Assembly: GCA_026119855.1 (NCBI GenBank)
Contig: JAOWBW010000304.1
Span: 1-64,000 of the forward strand
Direction: 5' to 3'
DNA: 64,000 nt
DNA from: Campanula takesimana
Lineage: Eukaryota > Streptophyta > Magnoliopsida > Asterales > Campanulaceae
Shown: in pieces, positions 34,151-46,420 of the stretch
Numbering within the stretch: the stretch's first letter is position 1
How the letters are laid out: each line of letters begins with the position of its first letter
Translations under genes and position numbers: made by a program
The notes under the pieces: model-generated
The model's database searches: none
The model's input: only the letters and a program-made list of their open reading frames with translations
What the model was told of the DNA's origin: nothing

Positions 34151-37100
34151 ATGACTAATAACACTCAATCAATGTCGTTGCGATCGATCCTTGAGAAGGA
34201 TAAGCTCGAAGAGAATGGTACCAACTTTATGGATTGGATCTGAAGCATAAGAATTGTTCTTAGGCAAGAAGATAAGTTGTACATTCTCGATGGGCCTCTC
34301 CCTGCTGAACCACCGCCTACTGCCCCTAGGGTAGAAAGAGACAATTACAAGAAACATCGTAATGATTCTAGAGATGTAAGTTGTCTCATGCTTGCTGCTA
34401 TGTGTTCAAAACTCCAACAAAGTTTGGAACATTTGGAAGCCTATGAGATAGGCGTGGAGTTGAGAACCATGTTTCAAGAGCAAGCTAGGCAAGAGAGGTA
34501 CAAGACCATTGTTGCATTCACTACTAGTAAAATGAATGAAGGGCAACAAGTGAGTCCTCACTTTCTTAAAATGAAAGGTTATGTAGAGCACCTTGAGAAA
34601 CTTGGCTATCCAATCCCATTGGAGTTAGCCACCGATCTCATTCTTAATTCATTGCCTAAAAGTTATAATCAGTTTGTGATGAATTATAACATGCATGGAA
34701 TGGATAAGAATCTCTCTGAGTTGCATGGGATGCTCAAAACTGCAGAGATGAAAATTGTGGAGAAAGGTTCTCCCGTGCTCCTGGTTCATGATGGGAAGAA
34801 GCCTGGTGCCAAAGGCAAGGGTAAGGCAAAAGTTGTCAAACCCAAGATAAGCAAGGCAAAGGTTGCCAAGGCTTCTGAGGCAAAAACCGATTCACAAAAG
34901 GATGCAATTTGTTTCCATTGTCAAGAAATTGGTCATTGGAAACGTAATTGCATGGCTTTCTTGGAAGAGCAAAAGAAGAAGAAGAGCAGCAAGGCTGCGT
35001 CGACTTCAGGTATCTATATGATAGATATTCTCCTTTCTACCACTGATTCTTGGGTATTGGATACCGGATGTGGTTCTCACATTTGCCTAAATGTGCAGGG
35101 ACTAAAGAATAGGAGACTGCTTAAAGAAGGTAAAGTAGATCTACGCGTGGGGAATGGAGCAAGAGTTGCTACATTAGCCGTAGGGACTTATGAAGTCACT
35201 TTACTTTCCGGATTAATTCTTGTTTTGAACAATTGTTATTATGTTCCGGATTTAAGCAGAAATATTATTTCAATTTCTTGTTTGGATAATGAAGGTTTTA
35301 AGTTTCTTATTGAGAATAAGAAATTTTCTATTTATTTAAATGATGTGCTTTATGGTATTGCTAATTCATTTAATGGCCTTTATATCTTGGATGTCAAGAA
35401 TGAAAATAATGTCTATCATGTAAATAAGAAATCTAAACCTAATGATGTAAATCATACTTATTTGTGGCATTGCCGTCTTGGTCATATTAATGAGAAGCGT
35501 ATCTCAAAACTCCATGGGGACGGACTTTTGGGTTCATGTGACTTAGAGTCATATGATACTTGTGAGTCGTGTCTTCTTGGAAAAATGACTAAGACACCTT
35601 TTACCAAGTTGGGTGAAAGGGAAAGCGACTTATTGGGGTTGATACATTCCGATGTATGCGGACCATTAAGTAGCAATGCTAGGGGAGGATTTCAATACTT
35701 CATAACCTTCACTGATGATTATAGTAGATTTGGGTATGTTTACCTAATGAAACATAAAAGTGAAGCATTCGAGATATTTAGAATATTTCAAAATGAAGTA
35801 GAAAAACAACTTGGCAAAAGTTTAAAGGCACTTCAATCAGATCGAGGTGGAGAATACTTGAGTCAAGAATTTGATGATCATCTAAAGAATTGTGGAATAG
35901 TTTCACAATTGACTCCACCCGGAACACCACAATGGAATGGTGTGTCCGAGAGGAGGAATCGGACTTTGTTAGACATGGTTCGATCAATGATGAGTCAAGT
36001 TGATCTTCCAATATCCTTTTGGGGTTACGCTCTAGAAACCGCTGCTTTCACACTAAATCGTGTTCCAACTAAATCGGTTCAAAAGACTCCATATGAGATG
36101 TGGAGCGGAAAGAAGCCTTGTCTATCTTTCATGAAGATTTGGGGTTGTGAAGTTTTTATCAAAAGACTTATCTTAAACAAACTTGCACACAAATCTGATA
36201 AATGTATTTTCGTGGGATACCCTAAGGAAACTAAAGGATATTACTTTTACAACCGAGAGGACAACAAAGTGTTTGTTGCCCGAACTGGTGTCTTTCTAGA
36301 GAAAGAGTTTCTCTCCAAAGAAATCAGTGGGAGTAAAATAAATCTTGAAGAAATTCGAGACCCAGAAAATAACATTGAACCAATGGTGGAGCAAGAACAA
36401 GAACCACAAGGAGTTGTGGAACCTGTTCAAAGTACACAAGCAACTCGCAGATCTAGTAGGTTACGATCCGAGCCCGAGAGATATGGATTTCTCGTAACGG
36501 ATAGTAATGAGGTAGAAATCATTGAGAATGATGAACCGTCAACCTACCAAGAGGCGATGTCTTCTCCTGATTCTGACAAGTGGCTTGGAGCCATGGAATC
36601 CGAATTGCAATCCATGCAAGACAATCAAGTTTGGAATTTGATTGATGCGCCCGAAGGTGTAAAAACCATAGGATGCAAATGGGTCTTCAAGAAGAAGACT
36701 GACATGGATGGGAAGGTGCATACTTACAAAGCTAGGCTTGTAGCGAAGGGTTATAGGCAAGTTCATGGTATTGACTATGATGAGACCTTTTCACCCGTAG
36801 CAATGATCAAGTCTATAAGAATTTTGCTTGCCATTGCCGCATATCATGACTATGAAATATGGCAGATGGACGTCAAAACCGCTTTCCTGAATGGAAAACT
36901 CCAAGAGGATGTGTATATGACACAACCAGAAGGTTTTGAACAAGATTCTAAGGTATACAAATTGCAGAGATCCATCTATGGATTGAAGCAAGCTTCTAGG
37001 AGTTGGAATCTCCGTTTTGATGAATCGGTCAATGAGTTTGGTTTCATCAAGAACGAAGATGAGCCTTGTGTATACAAGAAGATTAGTGGGAGCATAGTGC

Positions 37101-37510
37101 TATTCCTTATTTTATACGTGGATGACATATTACTCATTGGAAACGACATTCCTACACTTCAGTCTGTGAAGACTTGGTTAGGAAAGTGCTTCGCAATGAA
37201 AGATATGTGTGAAGCCGCATATATTCTTGGCATTAAGATCTATAGAGATAGATCAAGGAGGCTACTTGGTTTAAGCCAAAGTACATACATTGACAAGGTC
37301 ATTAGAAGATTCCGTATGGAAAATTCTAAAAGAGGGACCTTGCCCGTGTTACATGGAGTTTCTCTAAGCAAGACTCAATGTCCTAAGACAAAAGATGAGC
37401 GTGAGAAAATGAATGATGTTCCATATGCTTCGGCAATTGGGTCCATCATGTATGCCATGATTTGTACTAGGCCGGATGTATCTTATGCTTTGAGCATGAC
37501 AAGTAGATAC
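34151..37510 (+). pseudogene. gag-pol: C1b gag-pol polyprotein, one stop, 3' truncated
   Basis: ATG 34151 in the same context as C1a. TGA at codon 31 (34241-34243) is the only stop up to the truncation, about 1120 codons in. Domains: gag core; CX2CX4HX4C knuckle from Cys254 (CFHCQEIGHWKRNC); protease LDTGCGSH with Asp304; GAG-pre-integrase LWHCRLGHINEKRI; integrase with HSDVCGP, TDDYSRF and the Glu of GVSERRNRT; reverse transcriptase with MDVKTAFLNG and YVDD at 989-992. RNase H is lost. After 37510 the frame runs in phase into the DUF7745-like gene for 57 codons, then TAG at 37682. Best-preserved coding region of the window. Confidence 0.95.
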
Positions 37511-38919
37511 TTAGCAACGTTCTTTCGCTCGTTTGACAAGCCTCGTCAAGAAAGATTTGTGGAGATGTTCGGTTTTAAGATTCTTTTCACCTTGAAGAAT
37601 CTGAAACCGGATTGGGCCCTTTTGAAGGTAGTTGCACTCTTCTGGGATCCATTGACTCATCTCTTTAACTTTTTGCTTAATTAGATGGTCCCTACGATAG
37701 AGGAAATGGCGGCTATCCTGGATATGCCATTGACAGGGGTGATTGCGGTGCCCAAGTATGACAAGGTACCGGCGGAATCTCTCAGGAATTTACTGAGTAT
37801 AGGCCTTCCTATGGCACAAAGTTATATTCATAACCGCTATGTTGATCTCCACGCTTTTCCTAGGAGATTTAAAGGTCGGGTGACTCGCGGTCATGGCGTG
37901 GATTCCCAATGTTTCCTCTTGGCCTTATGTTTATTCGGAGCGTACTTTTTATGAGCAAGTGTGGCATGGCGAACACGGAGCTTGTGGACATTATTCTGCA
38001 AGCTAAAGGACGGGCCTTCAACATCGTTCCTCTTATCTTGGGGGAGACCCTTCATGGCCTTGATGAGCTACACCGAACCGGCTCTATGACTCGGGGAAGT
38101 CCATTATTGTTGACTATTTAGCTCAGAGAACATTTTAAATTGTTGGACTCTCCGACTGTATATTCCCATTATACTTTCCATAGGCGGAGACTATTGGTGA
38201 AGGGTCTCAGCATTGAGGAGTGGGCCCATCTTTTTTCCAAAGCGGAGAATGATGATATTGCTTGGTGCCCATCCTTTTGGAAGTTGAAGCGGTTTGTAGC
38301 TAATACCCTTGGGTACGACAGGGTCGTCCTTCCGGGTTTGAGGGATTCCTCTTTCTATTTTGCTCGGAGGGTAATGCGACAATTCGGTCAACAGCAGGAC
38401 ACTTTCGCGTTAGAGGGACGGCCTCAAGACATTTCTTTCATGGACTCAGAGTTCTCTATGAGCATTGATCGCGCTTGGGGGAAAGGCACCACTATGGACC
38501 GTTGGACCAATCTTCGTCATGATGTAGGGAGCATCTATTTGTCAGACAAATACTTGGATTGGTTTCTGAAGGAACTCTGTCCCAGTGTCGAGGGTATTGA
38601 TGAGATCCGCCGCTCTCTGTTGGGGGACCAATTCAAGCCTAGCTTGAATTTGAGGAATAAGGAAGCTAAGGAGGATCCTTCTAATGTCAGTGTAGATGCC
38701 ACTCAAGACTTTCTGGATAGTGACTTTTACGAGAAGAGGGCAGACGGCCTTCCCGGTAAATTTCAAGCTCTAGATAGGCCTCACGTGTTTGCACGGTTGA
38801 CTCCCTCGGTGTTCAGCAGACTTGATGTTACTCCCGGTTACGAGATACCTTGGTTCAAGAGGAGGAGGGATGACAAGGCGGATCGTGGTCAAGCCCCTAC
38901 TAAGTTAAGGAAGAAATAG
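37511..38919 (+). pseudogene. DUF7745-like gene of Tat-D, 5' truncated
   Basis: Relative of the Tat-B gene at 21460-22860, lacking only about the first 20 residues because of the C1b junction. It shows FGFKILFTLKNLKPDW, MVPTIEEMAAILDMPLTG at 37685, IVPLILGETLHGLDELHRT, VVLPGLRDSSFYFARRVMRQF and a basic C-terminus (FKRRRDDKADRGQ). Damage: TAG at 37682, where Tat-B has Glu; a frame change near 37940; TAG at 38119, where Tat-B has Trp. It is convergent with Tat-D pol, with the stem-loops between. Function unknown; the basic tail suggests nuclear location. Confidence 0.75.
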
Positions 38920-39100
38920 ATCCTTAGGAGTATCGAGAGATTGCAATAGATAGATCAATGTTTGGACTTTTAGTATTTTATTTATTTTCTTTTGCAAGTT
39001 GGTATTCATGTTAGAAATTTTTTTATTGCTTTCTTGAAATGCATTCAGTTAATAAGAAGACAAGATTTTGATTTTATTTATTGAATAGACCGGACCAAAA

Positions 39101-39162
39101 GGCTGCCTACGTTCTCCTTTTAAATCAATTAAATAAGGAGCTCAGGTCATCATAGTTCTTGT
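39101..39162 (-). ncRNA. CTACG/CGTAG hairpin, copy 3 (Tat-D post-pol)
   Basis: Plus-strand arms CTACG (39107-39111) and CATAG (39151-39155). Inner stem CTCCTT (39114-39119) pairs perfectly with AAGGAG (39135-39140). The inner stem sequence differs from copy 1 but stays complementary. Confidence 0.55.
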
Positions 39163-39198
39163 TCAAGAAAGAGAAAATTACGTCTGCTGACTGACATG

Positions 39199-39230
39199 TC
39201 TCGTACGAGACATAGGTGTCTTGTACGAGA
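39199..39230. promoter_or_regulatory. Palindrome pair between DUF7745-like gene and pol
   Basis: TCTCGTACGAGA at 39199-39210 and TCTTGTACGAGA at 39219-39230, 20 bp apart. Confidence 0.55.
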
Positions 39231-39272
39231 CTGTCCCCTATTCTTTTTTTTTACATGCACACCCTGATTTTT

Positions 39273-39377
39273 GCCTAGACCGCCCTTTTAGGTTTTCAAT
39301 CTAGCGGGCTTATTTTTTCATGCCTTTGGCTCTAATTTTTGCCTAGGACGCCCTTGCGGGTTTTCAACCTAGCGAGC
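39273..39377 (-). ncRNA. Two 37-nt post-pol stem-loops (Tat-D)
   Basis: Units 39273-39309 and 39341-39377, read on the minus strand. The pol-proximal unit has arms CTAGG/CCTAG and a CCC-GCAA-GGG inner hairpin. The other has CTAGA/TCTAG with a weaker inner hairpin. They match the Tat-B units in length and place. Confidence 0.5.
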
Positions 39378-39413
39378 TTTCTCTTCTTTTTTTTTTTGAA
39401 ATAGGGGATGGAG

Positions 39414-42400
39414 CTATGAGTAGTACTTCTTCTGCTTGTCCATGTTGACAGGCTTCGGCAGCTGATCTCCATCTAGGTTCGCGAGTTGTACCGCTCCTCC
39501 GGAGAAGATCTTCTTGACTATGTAAGGGCCTATCCATCTCGGTCCCCACTTTCCCATAGGGTTGAATGGTCCGGGACGATGTTCGCGTAGGACAAGGTCC
39601 CCTTCTTTGATGTTTCTGGATTTGACTTTCTTGTTGAATGCTCGGGCCATTTTCCGTTGATATGCTTGGATATGACCAGCGGCTCGAAGTCGTCGTTCAT
39701 CTAGCAGGGCTAGTTGTTCGCAACGGCTGTTCAACCATGCGACTTCATTCACTTGGTTTTCTAGGAGAACCCTTAGTGATGGCACTTCTAATTCGATTGG
39801 TAACACTGCTTCCATCCCATAGGCTAGGGCGTATGGAGTTTCACCGGTGGCAGTGCGGATTGAAGTACGGTAGCCCCAGAGTGCAAAAGGTAGCTTGTCG
39901 GGCCAGTCTCTGCCAGTCTTAGCCATTTTCCTAATGATAGTCTCTATGGTTTTGGTAGCAGCTTCGACTGCTCCATTGGTTTGTGGTCGGTATGGTGACG
40001 ACTGATGTCTCTCTATCTTGTACTCTGTAAGTAGTTGGTCACATTATTTTTCAAAGTGCGTGCCATTGTCAGATATCATTTCATGAGGTACCCCATATCG
40101 GCATATGATGTTGGCCTTAATGAACTTAGCCACATTCTTGGCATTTAAGACTTTATAGGATTGAGCCTCGATCCACTTAGTGAAGTAATCAACGGCGACC
40201 AACACGAATGAGTGCCCATTATGACCTGTCGGTGAGACTTTGCCAATGACGTCTATTCCCCATGTAGAAAATGGCCAAGGGGATGCCATGGGGTAAAACA
40301 CGGACGGTGGTGCGTGTTACAAGTTAGCATGTATCTGACAGTTGTGGCATTTCTTAACCATCTCGGTGCAGTTGGCTTCCATTGTAGCCCAATAGTATCC
40401 TAGTCGGATAATTTTCTTCGCTAGCATGTTGCCATTCATTTGGGTTCCACAGACTCCTTGATGGACTTGGTCCATGATTTCTATGGCTTCATGCTCATCA
40501 GCACAGAGTAGACACTGCTTGTGGTGTTTCTTGTAGGGGCGATCACCTATAATAATGAAATGGGCAGCAAACCGTTTGAGGGCTATCTTCGCTTTAGGTG
40601 ATGCATCTGATGGGAATGTTTCGTCTAGGAGGAAACGCCATACATCATAATACCAAGGTTTATTGTCTAATGTATTCACGGAAATAGAGTCACACTCTTC
40701 TTTGCAGTCGTGCAGGTCTATGATTGAGTAATAAGCGGGAGTCATTCGCCTCGCGACTTTGAATGTTTTGACCTCAGTCCATTCGGGAATCTCCACAAGT
40801 GATGCTAGCATGGCTAGCGAGTCTGCTAAGCGGTTCTTATCTCTAGGAAGATAGTAGAAAGTGACCTCTTTGAACTGTTTGACCAAGTCTTGGAGATGGT
40901 CATTATATTTCTGGAGTGTAGGATCTTGTACCTTCCACTTCTTGAGTGACTGATAGATTATAAGTTGTGAATCTCCATACACTTCTAGTTCGGTCACGTT
41001 TCTTTCTAAGGCTGCTTCAAGCCCCGCTATGCAAGCTTCGTACTCGACAATATTGTTAGTGGCCTCAGAGTCAAGGCGGATTGCGAGTGGAGTGTAGAAA
41101 TCTGAGGGATCTACTAGTAACATGCCAATGCCATATCCCAGTTTATTGGCAGTGCCATCGAAAAATAATTGCCACTTATTTTATGCTATTGCCATGATAT
41201 CCTCATCAGGGAATCGCGGGTCTTCCCCCTTCGCTTCATCATATGGAAATTCGGCTAAATGATCAGCAAAGACTCTTCCTCTCATGGATTTTTGTGTGAT
41301 GTAAGTGATATCATACCCCGCGAGCATAAAGTACCACTTGGCTATCCTAGAGGATACATGCGACTTCTCGAAGATGTACTTCATTTGGTCCACTCGGGCA
41401 ATCAGTTGTATAGGAAATGCCTCTATGTACGGCTTTAGTCTCTCGGCCACCCATACCAGTGCAGCACACGACTTTTCTAATGCAGAGTAATTCAATTCAG
41501 CCCCTTGGAAGCGACGGCTGAGAAAGTACACGGCACTCTCTTTCTTTGAATCGGGTTGCTCTTGTGCTAGCATAGCCCCTAGTGCAGTGTCATTGACTGT
41601 GAGGTATAAGGTCAATGGTTTCTCTTTATGTGGTGGGACCAATACTGGCAGGTTTACCAAGTATTCCTTGACCTTTTCGAAGGCTTCTTGGCATTCTTCG
41701 GTCCATTCTAGGGATGCATTTTTCTTGAGGGGCTTAAAAATGGGCTCGCACATCGTCGTGAGGTGATTAATGAAACAACTAATGTACTGAAGGCGACCCA
41801 TGAACCCCTTGACTTCTCTTTGAGTCTTAGGTGGAGGCATGTCGACGATGGCTTCAATCTTAGCGGGGTCAGCTTCTATACCACGCTCGGTGACCATGTA
41901 CCCAAGGACTTTCCCTTTCACTACCCCAAATTTGCACTTGGCCGGATTAAGTCTCATCTTGTAGTGTTTCAACCTTTCAAAGAACTTTCTGAGGTCGACG
42001 AAGTGCTGCCCATCGGAGCCTTTGGAGTGTATGATCATCTCATCAACGTACACCTCCATCTCTTTATGTATCATGTCATGGAACAGTGCAGTTACAGCTC
42101 TCTGATAAGTGCCTCCGGCATTTTTTAGTCCGAATGGCATGACTGTATAACAGAACGTCCCCCAAGGTGTGGTAAACGTTGTTTTGTGTCGGTCTTCCTC
42201 GACCATGAGGATCTAGTTGTAACCGGCAAATCCGTCTACGAATGAGCGGACCTTATACTTTGCGGTGTTGTCAACGAACCTGTCTATGTTGGGAAGAGGA
42301 AAATCATCTTTCGGAGATGCTCTGTTGAGATCACGGAAATCAACACAGACGCGGACCTTTCCATTTGCTTTGGAGACTTGCACAGTATTAGCCAACCAGG

Positions 42401-43373
42401 TTGGATACTCTATCACTTTGATGAACCCAACACTCAGGAGTTTCTCTATCTCTTGCTTGACTTGTACCGACCACTCGGGTTTAATTCTGCGGAGTTTCTG
42501 CTTGACTGGCTTTGAATCGGGAAGCAGCGGTATCTTATGCTCAACAATCGAATTGGATAGCCCTGGCATATCTTTGTAGGACCATGCGAACACATCCACG
42601 AATTCTCAGAGAAGTGCTATGAGGGCTTGTCGGTCTTCACCCTTGAAGAAACTGCCAATCTTGGTCTCTTTCGGATCATCGTCCGTCCCCAGATTAACTG
42701 TTTTCATTTCTTCGGCATCAATAGGACCATTTCTGCCACAATGACCTACTTACTTATTAATTTCTTTTAAGATTTTTTCGTTTTCTTGATCTATCTCATC
42801 ATATGACTCATTATTATCTAATTCGTTAGAGTTATTAGTTAATTCATCATTTACAACGATAGTAATCTCAGGATACTCATAAAGATCTATTTTTTCATTA
42901 AGAAAGTAGGGGAATACACGTTCCGCGATGGTATCCAAGTCCTCGTGGGTGAGCTCCTCGGTAGCGGTATCTGACTCTAAGGTAAGAGTTACAAATTTTC
43001 TTGCCCTACGGGGATGGGGAGTGCATCCTAACTCTTTGATCAGGAAGTCTTCACTTGCTATGGATCCCCCAGTTATGTACCAGTTCTGGATTGGCTCGTC
43101 ACACTTCTTGATGAGCTCAGTATAGTCTTGGTTCGGAGCATCCCCCTTGTCTATGGCATTGATCTGAGTGTCCTCTAGCTTGCACAGGTTGAGAAATTGG
43201 CTCAGTAGGTCTTCTCCCAACACAAAGTCCCACTCACTGCATGCTTTGGCCTTGGTACCCCTTAATTCTCGAGGTAGCCACGAGAATTGAATCGGTTCTG
43301 TTTCAAATGAGTACGGATCACTGTCATCGAAAATCTCAAAGCCCGGTTGGCGCTTCCCCCTATGGTCAATCAT
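39414..43373 (-). pseudogene. pol: Tat-D pol: RT, RNase H, second RNase H, integrase
   Basis: One frame throughout, from ATG 43373 to TAA 39414, broken by in-frame stops near 42750, 42606, 42213 (TAG for an expected Gln), 41181, 40317 and 40044. Order: an N-terminal region with no visible protease motif (43373-42750); RT with VRVCVDFRDLNRASPKDDFPLP, SFVDGFAGYN and VYVDEMIIHSKG; RT-linked RNase H with KPLTLYLTVNDTALGAML; a second RNase H with FFDGTANKLGYGIG, VEYEACIAGLEAAL and YGDSQLII; zinc-binding region with HQGVCGTQMNGN and CHNCQIHANL; integrase with WGIDVIGK, SDNGTHFEK and NGAVEAATKT; C-terminal GKWGPRWIGPYIVKKI. The RT active site reads YVDE, not YVDD. Confidence 0.92.
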
Positions 43374-44929
43374 GGTTCAGGGAACATGAAGTATGGCAAG
43401 TTTTCCCCATCGCGTGTGAAGTTATCATTGTTCTTACTTAGTGTTTGATCCCAAGGCAACATGTAGTAGAAAGAAATTTCATTATTAAACTTTGGAGTAC
43501 TCTCGCCCACATTTGGGACTAGGCGAGTAGTCTTCTCTTCTTTACTAGCTATTTCTATTACATTGATCCCTCCTCCTGTAGTTGGGAGGGGGTTTGTCAC
43601 TACATTAGGAACCCCTAGCTGTTTAGAGTCTATGAGGTCTTGGATCACATCTTTGTGGTGGTTGCAAGTATTGGTGTCGTGACCACTGAACTGGTGGAAC
43701 TTGCAGTAGAGATGATGGGCATGATTCGGGGGGAGTTCCCTTGGAGTAGAAGGAGGCTTCCTTGGTGTAACCTTGCCGGCTTCCACGAGTATGTCGAAGA
43801 GCTCTCCTTTAGTGATACCTTCTAATTTGTTGTAGACTCTCTCTTTCTTCTTCTCCTTGTTGGGCGGAGGGACGGAGGAATAGTTGCTCCTCCCTTGGTT
43901 ATTGAAAGCGATAGCATTGACAGATGTGTCTTTGCTAGTAGGGCCTTTGCTAGGGTAGCGGTATCCACCATCTCTCTTAGCCTCTTTCCTACTTTTGAAG
44001 ATGTCATCTAGTCGAAGACCGGCTTTATAAAGTTCAGAAAAGCTTGGGAAGAAAGTACCGGAGAGGCGGTCCTCATACTCATTACAGAGTGATTTCAGGA
44101 AGATGAGCATTTGGTCGTCCGTAGTTGTCCTATCAACAATCTCGGTGAGCTTGGCTCTCCATCTTTTGACAAAGTCACCAAATGTCTTATTAGTACCTTG
44201 TTGGATTTGCTCGAGGTCTCTTTTAGTGGGACGGTAAGTAGTATTGTCCTCGAAGCGCCTTTGGAAGACCTCACATGCGGTAGCCCAATCGGTCCTTGTG
44301 GATAAGGGGAGATACATGTACCAATCCCTTGCCGCCCCCTCTAAAAGTTTGGGAAATCTTTGGGCCAAGACAGTGTCATCTACTTTCATCGGAAGCATGG
44401 CCCAAGTGTAAGTTTCAACATGACGAGGACAGGTAGTGCCGTTGAACTTGGCTATGTCAGGAGTGCGGAACTTTCATGGTAGCTTAGTGATTGACTTGCG
44501 GAGCGCAATGGGGTCAAATGGGACGATTAAGCCTTTGCTAGACCAAGATGTGCAAATCTCTTTTCAAGAAACTCGGCAGTGGCGGAGTTGATGAAGTTGG
44601 TTTCATCACTAGCTTTCTTTTTCCTATAACTTGCCTTAGTATCCTCGTCATCGGAGGAGGAGGAAGAGTCGGATGTATTTGAATCAGAGTCGGAATCGTC
44701 ATCCGTCTTATTCTTTTTCCTAGCATGGGACTCCCCGTCTTTGGAGGGGGGTTTTCGACTTCTTATTACTCCTCTTGAGTTCTTGGAGCTCTTGCAGGAC
44801 GGTGTCTATGTCTTTGGCATGACGATCACTCTCATGGGCGGCAATCTCAGCTTGCTCTTTGACTTGCTGCTCAAGTCGTACAATGACGGTCTTAGCGGTT
44901 TCCAAATCAGTGATGGGGGTACCGGCCAT
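43370..44929 (-). pseudogene. gag: Tat-D gag with capsid core
   Basis: ATG 44929 (MAGTPITDLETAKTVIVRLEQQVKEQ) opens with a coiled coil. After a frame change and an in-frame TGA near 44475 (LP then KFRTPDIAKFNG) the core follows: LPMKVDDTVLAQRFPKLLEG, ARDWYMYLPLSTRTDW, FGDFVKRWRAKLTEI. The C-terminal half has EGITKGELFDILVEAGKV and the knuckle CKFHQFSGHDTNTC (CX2HX4HX4C). The stop TGA at 43370-43372 overlaps the pol ATG as ATGA, so pol lies in another frame. Most complete Tat gag in the window and the yardstick for the core-less ones. Confidence 0.9.
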
Positions 44930-46401
44930 TACTGTAACCTTCTCTAGTCTCTTGGTCGCGGGATCACGGATGTAAATTACTGAAGTGATTGTGTTGGGAG
45001 TATGGAGCTACTTTGCTGATCGGACGGACCTAGAGTGCAGAAACTGTGTTAAATCCAGGCTGGGGTCCCAACAAGTCGGCTTTTATGAGATAGGCTGACC
45101 AAACACGGCAGAATCACAGAAAAGGAGAGATATCTCGTACGAGACATGGATGTCTCGTACGAGGCATCCAACCTGATAGTCAAATGGCAGATTATAATCC
45201 TATTGGTCGGACGGAATTTAATCCATTTTGAGGGGTTACTGTATAGTTCATCCTGGAACAGTGGATTCTGTCACCCTAGAATATGAGCCCCTTGTTTTTC
45301 ACCTGTACTGCACTCTCCCAAACGGACAATTCGAGCAAAGGTCCCATATTCTCATCGGAATCCACCATTCAATTAGCCAAACCTAAGTGATTCCGTAGTT
45401 GTTTTGCACTTTGTTAAATAACGCTTTTAATGCAATCAAACCTTATGGATTCTTGTGAGGGACAACCGAAAGGGACATTGTCAAACGCAGGGTTTTGATG
45501 GTGAGAGAGACTGGACTTAAATCCTCGTAGAAAAACTCTCATCTCATCATTTCAACCCTTTGCCTAACAATTTAACCGAAGGGACATTCGTCAAGAATTC
45601 ATGAAGGGAGGATTATAGATTGTAGAAAATGCGTTATCTTGGGCAAAGATTAAAACAACTCTAAGAATCGAACCGACCGGTCTCGAGGAGTGTCTTATTA
45701 ACTAGTATGTATGCATGAGGTTGATGCAAGGCTTACGGCTAAGGCTCCCCATGAACAAAGTCTAGGAGCGTGTCACGGAGTGGGTACACCATCTTTGGAG
45801 AGACCGGTGAGGGCCATTCGTTAGAATGGGGGTGCTGACCGACATCCGTCCTCCGATTGGGACCCGGGTTTATAGGGTATGTAGTGCAATTATTCTACAT
45901 GTGTGCACGTGTGTGAGAGTCGAGATATAGGTGACAAAGAAAAAATAGAAAGTTTTTTTTTTGAAAGTAAAACAAAAACATGCAATGGTCGGGCCAAGTG
46001 GTTGCCTACGTTTTCCTCTTATGGAGGAACTCAGGCCGTCGTAGTTCACACAAAAGGCAAACATAAGCAAAGCAGAGAATAAAACAAATAGCAAGTACTC
46101 CTGCAAAACAAAGGTTAGCCTAATGATATATGGGGTGTTTCTTCATCGTTAGGAAGATCCTAAGACTCAGAAACAGAGGGGGGAGCATATCTGAAACCCT
46201 GTGTACGTATTTGTACCGAACAAAATTCCTTTTTCAAACCAGAGAATCAGATCAGCCGGACAGAACTGGGATGTCTCGTACGAGACAACTGATCCCTCAT
46301 ACGAGGCATCTTAGTCTGGGAACAGATTACAGTACATAATGCAGAATTTTAAGAATAACGACAATGATTTCAACACAAGTCTAACTCTCTTATGATGATC
46401 T
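44930..46401 (-). other. Tat-D 5' leader
   Basis: No gene seen. It contains palindrome pairs at 45133/45153 and 46274/46295, a CTACG/CGTAG hairpin at 46001-46048, and blocks shared with the Tat-E leader (for example 45770-45870 with 49880-49990 inverted). Confidence 0.7.
46001..46048 (-). ncRNA. CTACG/CGTAG hairpin, copy 4 (Tat-D leader)
   Basis: Arms CTACG (46006-46010) and CGTAG (46040-46044). Inner stem TTCCTC (46013-46018) with GAGGAA (46024-46029). Confidence 0.55.
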
Positions 46402-46419
46402 TCCCCAGCAGAGTCACCA
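46402..46419 (-). other. Tat-D primer-binding site
   Basis: Minus strand TGGTGACTCTGCTGGGGA. One C-to-T change from the TGGCGACTC form of the other Tat elements. Confidence 0.75.
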
Positions 46420-46420
46420 C

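Larger units (their letters stand above)
31104..37510 (+). mobile_element. C1b: Ty1/copia element, 3' truncated
   Basis: Same family as C1a, opposite orientation. It has a 5' LTR, primer-binding site, leader and a long gag-pol frame. It ends abruptly at 37510 in the reverse transcriptase, after the codons for SMTSRY. RNase H and the 3' LTR are missing, so no target duplication can be shown. The break joins C1b to the DUF7745-like gene of Tat-D. Confidence 0.9.
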
